Positions 9,507 through 18,000 of a stretch of 64,000 nucleotides of DNA are shown here, piece by piece. The stretch is from assembly GCA_946902985.2 (NCBI GenBank), contig OX336388.2, positions 126,085,894 to 126,149,893 of the forward strand. The letters run 5' to 3'. The notes under the pieces were generated by a model. That model worked only from the letters and a program-made list of their open reading frames with translations. It was not told where the DNA came from and did not search any database. Made by a program: the position numbers and the translations under genes. Position 1 is the stretch's first letter. Every line of letters starts with the position of its first letter. The DNA comes from Meconema thalassinum. Taxonomy: Eukaryota > Arthropoda > Insecta > Orthoptera > Tettigoniidae.

Positions 9507-12056
9507 CTAACTATCATCTAATAGTATAGGCCAACCATTCTTGATCATATTCCAGTAGAATTTGACCGTTTGAAAACCATGTTTTACCACATCAACAATA
9601 TCACTGAAATTGAAGTCCTTCCCCGTCACTATGTCCTCATCTTCCTCACTGCTGACCTCATGTTTAGTGCTGTAGGGATATTGATTCTCAAATAATTTAT
9701 GAGGTATTTCAAGATGTGGAGAAATATTGTTTTTGTATCTTGAATCAACGTTTTTACGAGTAGTTTTCAGTGCGTCATCATTGTAAGTATGCTGATGAAC
9801 ATCGGATGGCAGACGCACCTTTATTGAAACATCCCCGGATGATTTAGATATAACAGTATCGGATTTCGGTTTGCCGTAAGCCGATGAAACTTTTCGATGA
9901 TGATAGATTTCGTTTGAGTCACCATGATCAGTGGGCTGGTAATCTGATTTCAACAAATGGGAACGTGAATTCCTGTTATCAACGCCATGCACGTTTTCTC
10001 CTTTATGAGCGGTGTGTGTATTATCGGCAGGAGTCTCATCTACCAGGTACATTCTCCTGTTTCTTAAACTGTTATCGGTAAGGTGTTCCCTTGAAGATCG
10101 CCAATGATCTGCAGAGTTGTGGGAATATTCGATTCGTTTTGGGTATTCGACAGGGATCGGCAGTTTTAATGAGTAAGCTTGATCCACATTGTGACGATTG
10201 CCATGTCCATTTCTTAGCTCTTGGGTGTGAGCTGAAGAACCATCTCCATGTGCTGGCTCGTACCTATGTTTGGTGACTTTAGGAGGAACCTTCTTATAAG
10301 AATATTGTAAATGATTTTGCATTTCACTGTCTGCAGGTGTTTCTTTCAAGCTTGACTTTTCATCCTCAATTATTAACGATAGCTGTGAAATCAGATGTAA
10401 CATTTTCTTAGATCGGTCTCTGCTCGTTTGTGTGCTAGGTTTCAGAGAGTCAGAGTTCGTATTTCCAGTCTTCGATATTGTACGGTATCCTCCATGGGAA
10501 GGCTGATTGGTATGGGGTATACTCACGGGTTTCTTTGGAAGTGAATTCTGTGGTTTATGTTGGATATCTATTGGGTTATTTGACGAAGACCGAGAGGTAA
10601 TGTGTTCATTTAAAGCAGTACTTTCATGTAACGAGAGGAGATGTTTGTACATTGATTGTACAATATCCTCCGAGGAAGAAGAAGAGAGATCACGCCGATG
10701 TGTTATGGTTCCAGGTATGTCGTCCCTGATGTACAGGAGCACTTTTGGGGATTTATAATTCTTATCTGTTGAACTCAACACTCTGGAGTCGTAGTTCTTG
10801 TGTGGTATATAGCGAGGAGACCTGAGGTCCTTCATGTTATTGCTTGAACTGTTCAAGTTCTTCTCGGTATGGTATTTATCTCCCAATTCCCTCGCGAGAT
10901 TCAACAAAGTGTTTTCCGAAGGAGTCCTTGATCCCTGTGAAGTGTATTGACTGCGCGTATCATCAGGGAATATTTTACGATCATACCATTCAGATGACTT
11001 AAGATTCGTGGAATAATCTGGATATTTAAAGCCATTGTTTATATAATCATTGATCCTCTCATTCGAATAAGGTTGGACTGCTTCATTTGGTGACATGTAT
11101 CTCTCGTCGGATTCTGAATTACGAGACCTTCTGATGATGGCGTGAGATGCAGGGCTTATCCTAGCAGCAAGAAGACTTCCCGTGCTTGGTTCATCCTGGG
11201 GAAATGGAGACATGCGGGGATAGTTTTGGAGGATTCCTGTTGGTAGAGAATCAGAGTTCTTCAAGTCATTAGCGGGAGATCGTTTACTCTTCTCGTCTTC
11301 ATTGGACTTTCTGGTAGGAGAAAAGAGTGATGTCAAAATGGTCTGTGGGAAACTGAAAGATACAGCATCGTCTGCTCTCATAACCTCCTCCATGCTTGAG
11401 GAATGGTCGCTGCTGCCAAAAATATTCATTAGAGCTCTTCTAATTCTGCTAATTATCGAGTCACTTTCTTTAGCATCGGACTGTTTAGATTGTTTGGAAC
11501 CATAGCCTTTGCACGGTGTGTCGTGTTTTCCAGCTTCTCGGCACTCCGGGGGAATATAGTCACCCATCTGCTCGTATCCTCGAGGTACTGTATTACCATA
11601 CCTCACTAAATCTTTCTTAGGTTTGTGTCTACGTTGTGGTGTCACATACTTCAATACACCTTTCGATTTTCGCAGAAAAGCGTCTTTCCCCCATTGTATT
11701 TTAGCTTCTCTTTTACGTAATTTTGATATTTCCAAGTTTTCACCAGTCAAAGCTGATGCGATTTTATCTGAATTATTTTTCTTCGCAGTAGAAACTAACG
11801 TGAATTCTCCCCATGTTGCAATATTGTCGGCTTGATTCTCTGTTAGCAGTCCTTTGTTTCTGTCATATTTCGTGTCCGTGGACTGAGATGAGTTATGGCT
11901 TACCAGCTGTTGAGGTTCAGTTGTTTCTGACGTCAATAATGGAAAGTTTTGAATTACCGTTGCGTTGGCTTGGAGCTCCAGTGTTCCTACTGAGTGGAGC
12001 TGTCCATCATGCTTCCTAGGCGAGGACTCGGATGCACGCGAGGGCTGTGTAACGAA
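9507..12056 (-). CDS. Long exon, probably 3'-terminal, of an unrecognised host gene (about 849 residues)
   Basis: The frame is open for about 850 codons on the minus strand and ends at a stop at 9507. There is no credible ATG at its upstream end; the first codons after the proposed splice site read FVTQPSRASESSPRK. An in-frame TGA at 12072-12074 lies just upstream of a polypyrimidine tract and CAG, so translation must enter by splicing. The product is Ser/Asn/His/Lys-rich, low in hydrophobics and probably disordered. It has only two cysteines, close together (CREAGKHDTPC), and several dibasic sites. The final 30 or so residues are hydrophobic/amphipathic (VKFYWNMIKNGWPILLDDS). No TE motif is visible and codon use is not repetitive. 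I do not recognise the family; a secreted or extracellular disordered protein is possible but unproven. Confidence 0.7.
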   Translation of the reverse strand, partial: FVTQPSRASESSPRKHDGQLHSVGTLELQANATVIQNFPLLTSETTEPQQLVSHNSSQSTDTKYDRNKGLLTENQADNIATWGEFTLVSTAKKNNSDKIASALTGENLEISKLRKREAKIQWGKDAFLRKSKGVLKYVTPQRRHKPKKDLVRYGNTVPRGYEQMGDYIPPECREAGKHDTPCKGYGSKQSKQSDAKESDSIISRIRRALMNIFGSSDHSSSMEEVMRADDAVSFSFPQTILTSLFSPTRKSNEDEKSKRSPANDLKNSDSLPTGILQNYPRMSPFPQDEPSTGSLLAARISPASHAIIRRSRNSESDERYMSPNEAVQPYSNERINDYINNGFKYPDYSTNLKSSEWYDRKIFPDDTRSQYTSQGSRTPSENTLLNLARELGDKYHTEKNLNSSSNNMKDLRSPRYIPHKNYDSRVLSSTDKNYKSPKVLLYIRDDIPGTITHRRDLSSSSSEDIVQSMYKHLLSLHESTALNEHITSRSSSNNPIDIQHKPQNSLPKKPVSIPHTNQPSHGGYRTISKTGNTNSDSLKPSTQTSRDRSKKMLHLISQLSLIIEDEKSSLKETPADSEMQNHLQYSYKKVPPKVTKHRYEPAHGDGSSAHTQELRNGHGNRHNVDQAYSLKLPIPVEYPKRIEYSHNSADHWRSSREHLTDNSLRNRRMYLVDETPADNTHTAHKGENVHGVDNRNSRSHLLKSDYQPTDHGDSNEIYHHRKVSSAYGKPKSDTVISKSSGDVSIKVRLPSDVHQHTYNDDALKTTRKNVDSRYKNNISPHLEIPHKLFENQYPYSTKHEVSSEEDEDIVTGKDFNFSDIVDVVKHGFQTVKFYWNMIKNGWPILLDDS

Positions 12057-12079
12057 CTGGAACAGAAGGAGTCAGCATA
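12045..12079 (-). promoter_or_regulatory. 3' splice site of the long exon
   Basis: On the minus strand: branch-point-like TGCTGAC (12077-12071), pyrimidine tract CTCCTTCTGTTC, then CAG at 12059-12057. The coding frame is open immediately after it. A second AG lies 12 bases on (12045). Branch A to AG spacing is short, about 15 bases. Confidence 0.65.
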
Positions 12080-12132
12080 TTACACATATACAGTAAAACT
12101 TTGTAGCATCATTGACTGTCACCGCAAGTGGC

Positions 12133-12480
12133 CCGGGTTTGAAGAAAGGGAGGGACGGAGGGATGGAAGAAGGAAGGGAGGGAGGAAGGGAGGGAGGGAG
12201 GAAGGAAGGGAGGAAGGGACGGAGGGATGGAAGAAGGAGGGGAGGGAGGAAGGAAGGAAGGAAGGAAGCAAAGCAAAAAGCATAATGCAAAAAGCAAGAA
12301 GCAAAAAGCAAAAGAGAAAAAGAGCAAAAAGCATAAAGCATAAAGCAAAAAAAGAGCAAAAAGCAAAAAGCAACAAGCAACAAGCAAAAAGCGACAAGCA
12401 ACAAGCAACAAGCAAAAAGCATAAAGCATAAAGCATAAAGCAAAAAGCATCAAGCAAAAAGCAAAAAGCAACAAGCAACA
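12133..12480. repeat. Compound microsatellite (GGGA/GGAA then AAAGC-type)
   Basis: 12133-12268 is a polypurine run of GGGA/GGAA units with an internally duplicated block. 12269-12480 is built from AAGCA, AAAAGC and ACAAGC units. Both lie in the intron upstream of the long exon. Long open frames on either strand here (Leu/Phe-rich or Lys-rich) come only from the repeat. Confidence 0.95.
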
Positions 12481-13110
12481 TTACAGTTTGAAAAGGCCTG
12501 GATCTAATTTCAACGCCGTGAGCGATTCCTTTAAGTTGTTGGGAATTACGCCAGTGCTTGTGCTATGTGCCATTGCTTCCTTATCAGTTCTGAAAGCTCT
12601 GTGTATTTTGACAGCTTTTCAACATGCTTTGTTAGCATGTTGCCACTGTTTGGGATCGCCACATCTACTGTATGAAGACGGTGTGCTTCATGTATTTGTC
12701 AACAAGAACCAAATCAGGTCTGTTGTGCACAGCTGATTGGTCTGTCAATACAATACGATCCCAGTACAACGTAAAGCTGTTATTTTCCAGTACACTTTCA
12801 GGAGCATATTCATAGTACGACACTTTCTCTTGGCTCAGCAGTTGAAGGTGTAGAGCCAATTCTTGATGTACTATCTTGGCAACAAAATCATGTCTCTTCT
12901 TATATTCTGTCCCTGCAAAATGGCGACAACCTGATATAATATGCTGAACTGTCTCAGATGTTGGGCAACCGTATCTGCAATGGTCATCTTGCACAGATGC
13001 ATCCTTGATAATGAACTTTAGGTAGTTCCTCGTGGGGAAATCAACACTGCTATCCAATCGAAATATTGCTTTTCTCCATGAGAAAAAGACAAGGTTCAGT
13101 GAAGTAGAGA
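12481..13110 (-). pseudogene. C-terminus of a non-LTR element with restriction-like endonuclease (R2/R4-type)
   Basis: On the minus strand an open piece (13057-12665) shows a Cys/His knuckle (DDHCRYGCPTSETVQHIISGC), a YKKRHDFVAKIVHQELA helix and the PD..D nuclease motif (RPDLVLVDKY). The D of the second half (VDVAIPN) lies one frame away just downstream. A third frame (TGVIPNNLKESL) carries the usual terminal helix before a stop at 12481-12483. Upstream, WRKAIFRLD extends the match to about 13110. The knuckle plus PD-D/E arrangement is typical of LINEs with a restriction-like endonuclease. Two frameshifts make it non-functional. Its end abuts the AAGC microsatellite. Confidence 0.72.
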
Positions 13111-13212
13111 TAGATCTGTTGGAGACTGGGATAATATGTGAAGATGTCCAGGAGCGTGGCCCACTTTAGGGAAAAATTTCAAAACCATCGGAGTTTTCAA
13201 CCTAAGCCTATA

Positions 13213-14712
13213 CTAAAAACAAGTAGTTCCGTGAAGAACTATACAGCCTATTTTCATATATCCTATTTATGTTAATTGCCACTATCAACATACACAATTT
13301 CAGTTTGATTGCTGTAATTGATTCGTAGATATTGAGAACCGACTAAATATTTCGGATGGTCGCCATGTTGGATTTTATATATGTAGGTCTTAGAGTTATG
13401 TACTGTTACATGAAGATTATTGTGTACGTGTAGTATTCAAACTTCAATCGCATAATTAAGACACAAGAAGTAACCAGGAGATTTAAAAATTTTGCACAGC
13501 TGCCATCTTGAGGTTATGGGAACAATTGAAATAAATTAGATGCCAGTGGATTACCATTCGTATAAGGATTTACTGTACCTAGTTTCACTGCACTCGGATG
13601 GTTAAATTGCGAGAAACGTCCATGTGAATATTTATACTTCGCGTCGCCACCATGTTGGATTTGTGATCACCAGGTTATTTAAAGTCTTATAGGTGAACTT
13701 AAGTTCATAGCCCCTATGAACATTAAAACATTCAGTATGATTGCTATAATAGACTCGTAGATATTCTGAGCCGTCTAAATATTTCGGATGGTCGCCATGT
13801 TGGATTGTTAAATGTATAGGCCATAGAGTCATGTACTATTAAAGGAAAATTATTGCGTAGGTTCATTATTCAAAGTTTCACTTCGATCGCATGACTACAT
13901 CACAATAAATAAACACTTAATTTTAAAATTCGCACAGCCGCCATCTTGAGGTTATGTAAACAATTGAACTAAATTAGATACCAGTGCATTCCAATGTGTA
14001 TAAATATTTCCTGTACCAGATTTCATTGCGTTTGGAACATTAAATCGCGAGAAAGGACTATTTAAAATTTTCAAATTCGCTTGGCCGCCATGTTTGTTTT
14101 GTAGTTAACCGGTTTTTGAAAGTCTTATAGATGGACTTCCAGTAGTACCCTTTATCTCCGTACAAAATTTCAGGGAGATACCGGTAATAGTTTCAGAGAT
14201 ATAGAATGCCGGTGAAATATTTCGCACATCCGCCATCTTGTGGTTATGTAAACAATTGAACAAAGTTAGATGTCGGTGCATTACAATTTATATAAACATA
14301 TACTGTACCATGTTTCATTGCGTTTGGTTGGTTAAATCGCGAGAAACGTCTATTTAAAAGTCGCAAATTCGCTTAGCCGCCATGTTGGTTTTGTAGTTAC
14401 CAGGTTTTCAAAGGTCATATAGGTGAACTTATATTAGTTCCCTTTATCACCGCACAAAATGTCAGGGTGATGTCGCTAATAGTTTCGGAGATATTGAATG
14501 CTGGTGAAATATTTCGCACAGCCGCCATTTTGGATTGGTGAGTCGTAACAAAATTTAAAGGGTACGGTCGGGGTCGTCCGGAATAGTGCTATGACCTTAC
14601 CGAGTTTCATTGAAATCGCTCCAGCCGTTTAGATTTTATTAGGGGGACACACACACACGAATCACACACACACACACACACGCACACACACACGGACTAA
14701 AGGTGATCTCAT
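13213..14712 (+). repeat. YY1/PHO-motif repeat, copy 1 (main part)
   Basis: This dispersed repeat starts ACAAGTAGTTCCGTGAAGAA. It contains nine matches to CGCCATNTTG or close variants at 13361, 13501, 13648, 13793, 13939, 14086, 14231, 14378 and 14523, 140-147 bp apart. Two flavours alternate: TCGCCATGTTGG and GCACAGCCGCCATCTTG, so the internal unit is about 290 bp. A (CA)n run (14651-14694) lies near the end. The BEL/Pao element is inserted at CTCAT; the repeat resumes at 20721. Other copies: 41774-43303, 53768-54955, and reversed at 22425-24108 and 60318-60690. Confidence 0.9.
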
Positions 14713-14894
14713 TGTTGGGATTCGTATAATGGATAAATAGTGATCGTGAAACACGGACGTCTTACTTAGCAGCCATCTTTTATTACACTAACTTATATCA
14801 AAGAGCTTCAAACATAAAGAATAAATACAAGAAATAAACCAAAGTAGAAATACATGAAATAAGCCAAAGATGTCCATCTTCTCAGTCCTCCACA
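14713..14894 (-). repeat. 3' LTR of the BEL/Pao element
   Basis: 182 bp, starts TGTTGGGATTCG and ends CTCCACA on the plus strand. It appears identical to 20539-20720. The polyprotein tail would read about 10 bp into it before its stop. Confidence 0.93.
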
Positions 14895-15043
14895 TCCTCC
14901 CCACCCTGGTCTATCTCGAGAGGGAAGACCAGCTGTACAGGTCGACTAATCTTGGTCCCGTTGGCCATCTGAAGGATGAGGGTTCGCACCTTGTTGTCCC
15001 TGCCTGGTCGCCTTTCAGTTATTCGCGCCTTCTGCCACATGTG
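14882..15043 (-). pseudogene. Orphan C-terminal tail of the BEL/Pao polyprotein
   Basis: 53 codons in the same phase as the polyprotein, just after the TGA at 15044-15046, including HMWQKARITERRPGRDNKV and a RPVQLVFPLE motif seen at BEL/Pao C-termini. It overlaps the polypurine tract and the first bases of the 3' LTR. It is reached only by read-through of the stop or in copies lacking it. Confidence 0.8.
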
Positions 15044-18000
15044 TCAAGGTCGCATGTCGTCCTGTAGTAGTACTATATCTCCTACTCGGCACTCCTTCGT
15101 CTGTCCATTTGGGCGGCGTACTTCGTGGTAGCTTCTCAGATCAAGAAGATACTCATTCCTCCATCTCTTGAGGAAGTCCTCCTGCATTTTCTCTCCAAGT
15201 CTCCTCTCCTTCCTCAGGTCTATCCGGGTCGTGGGTTCGGAGACGTTGGGCAGGGTAGTCAGCCGTGCCCCAGTCAGGAAATGACTTGGAGTCAGTGTCT
15301 CCGAGCCATCTTGGATTATGGGTCGGGAGTTAATGGCGGCTTCTACTTCTACCAATAGAGTTCGGAGTGTGTCCTCACTAATCAGAGCCTTTCCCAATAC
15401 CTTTCTAAGGCATCTTTTAGTCGTACCCACCATTCTTTCCCACCAGCCTCCCCACCAAGCCGCCCGTGGGGCTATAAATTTCCACTGGACTCCGTTGTGG
15501 GCGAAGTGCTGGCTCGTTCGTGGGTCAGTGAGGACTTGGCTGAGTTGTGTCATTTCTTTGTGTGCTGCCTGGAACGTTCTAGCGTTGTCTGAGTAAATGG
15601 TGTTTGGAAGTCCTCTTCGTCCCGCAAATCGTCTGAGAGCCATCAGAAACGTCTCCGTAGTCATGTCCAAAGCCAGCTCAAGGTGAAGGGCTCTTGTAGT
15701 CGCACATGCGAAAAGCACAATATATGATTTCTGTACGAGATTCCCCACCTTAACGAGTAGTAGCCCTGCAAAATCCACACCCGTAACTGCAAATGGCGTA
15801 GTAAGTCGCACACGTTCTGGAGGCAATGGGGCTTCGATCTCGTTACCTTGTTGGCTTCTGGCGATCTTACACGGTAAGCACGTGTGGATGACCTTCTTGA
15901 CAGCCTGGCGTGCCTTGAGGATCCAAAATTCTTCGCGTAGTACAGAGAGAACGATTCGTACTCCAAGGTGGTGTAGCCGTATGTGAGTCTGGAGGATCAA
16001 CAACTTAGTGAAGTGGTGTGCACCATCGAGTACTATAGGATGTTTCTGCTGCGTTGGCAGGTCTGCATGGTGGAGGCGCCCTCCCAGTCGAATAAGGCCG
16101 TCCTGTAAGAAGGGGTTGTAGCGGGCAATCCTGGACTTCCCTGACAAGTTTCTCTCTTTTGTCAGAGCGTCGTACTCTTCGGAAAAGCACTCGCGTTGGA
16201 CTGTACGTATCCAGCACAATCGGGAAGCCTCTAATTCACGTGCAGTGAGATTCCCAGAATTTTTCTCCGACTGTCTGATGTTGTTCAAGAAGCGTAAAAT
16301 CCAACCCATGATGTGCAGTATTTTCCAATAACTGCTGAATCTGGAAGCAATGATGAGAGGTTCCGTTGTAATGACATTAAGTGTTTGCTGATGCGTCTTG
16401 CGAGTCTCTGGAAGTGTGGCGTTAGGCACACTGCTGTGGGGCCAAGAGCTTGGATGATCGGCTAGCCATACAGGCCCGTGCCACCAAAGTGAAGAAGACT
16501 GTAGTGCTTTTGAGGATATTCCTCGTGACAAGAGGTCGGCTGGATTATCCTGGCTAGGGCAGTACCGGCACTGAGCTTGACTCAGGATACCTTGAATTTC
16601 CGTCACTCGGTTGGAGATGAATGTCTTCCAGCGGTTTGCATCGCTTTTAATCCAACCTAGAGCGACCATGGAGTCACTCCACAGAGTAGATGTGGTGACA
16701 TTAAAGTCTGTTGCTTGGCAAAAATACCTCAGAAGACGGCAACCCACTAAAATGGCCAGTAGTTCTAGTCGTGGGAGTGTAACCTTCTTGACTGGAGACA
16801 GTCTATTCTTAGTGCAGACCAGGTGTATATAAGTGTTTACGTCGGTAGACGTTCGAATATACAGTGCAGCTCCGTAGGCCCGCTCCGACGCGTCGCAGAA
16901 CACGTGGACATGTGAAGTCTCCGATGTTGTCCTTGATAAACCAATCCATCTTGGAATGACCACACTTGCCAGATCCGTGAGGCTGGTTATCCACAGCTGC
17001 CATCGCAATGCAATGTCATGTGGAAGTATTTCGTCCCATGCTATGCCCCTACACCAGGTGTCTTGGAAGAGAACTTTTCCAACTATGGACACCGGTGAAA
17101 GTAATCCAAGAGGGTCGTAGAACTTTGCGGTCGTTTTCAATAGCTTTCGTTTGGTTCCTGGATCCTGCGAAAGGTTGTCGGTGATATCTGTATGGTCAAA
17201 GAGTAGTGAATCTGATTCTGTGTCCCATCGTACACCTAGTACTCCGGTTTCCCTTTTCGTTTCACGTCCTTCGGCTCTCCATATACCTTCCAATGGTCCA
17301 GAATTTGTTGCCCATTTTGCCATCGGCATCCGTATCTGTCGTAGTAGACCTGTCACCTCGTAATATAAGGTGATAACTCTGTTGTCATCTTCAGCTCCCG
17401 CAACAAAGTCGTCCATGAAAGTGCTTTGATCCATAAGTGCTGCTGCTGACGGGAACTGATCCTTGAATCTCGTTGCTAGTTCACGGAGAGTTGCAGACAG
17501 AAGAAAGGGACTGCTTGCAAGGCCGAATGGTAGACGAGTGAATCTATAGACGGCTGTATCATCTCTTGCTTGCCATTTTCCAAGTTCGTCCTTCTCCACA
17601 TTGAACCAGAAGAATCTTGTTAAATCTCGGTCTTCAGTATCCAGGCATAATTGAAGGAAAGCTTGAGTTCCATCTCCTACTATGGCTTTGCGGTAAGTTC
17701 GGAAGCGGATCAACGTGGGCAGTATTTCTGGTAACAGATTAGGGCCTGTTTCCAGAACATCATTGAGGGACGGTGCATCTCTCTCGTGGGATGATGCGTC
17801 AAAGACGATCCTCCATTTCTCTGTGCCATTTCTCTCTTTCTTGATAGCGTGATGAGGCAGGTAGTATACATCATTTGTAGTTTCCTCTGTAGCGATCAGC
17901 TGAACATGTCCCATGTTTACGTAGTCCATCATCTGCGCATGGTACATTTCTTTGTACTGGGCATTAACGGCAAGTTTTCTCTGCAATGTGTGAAAACGAT

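Noticed and set aside
12072..12481. Leu/Phe-rich and Lys-rich open frames of 120-145 codons
   Set aside because: Products of the GGAA and AAGC microsatellite in each frame; no conserved content.
13632..13832. Similar 60-76-codon minus-strand ORFs in each YY1-type repeat copy (also 42159-42389, 54193-54393)
   Set aside because: They are conserved only because the repeat units are related; they have no start context or domain and are disrupted in other units.
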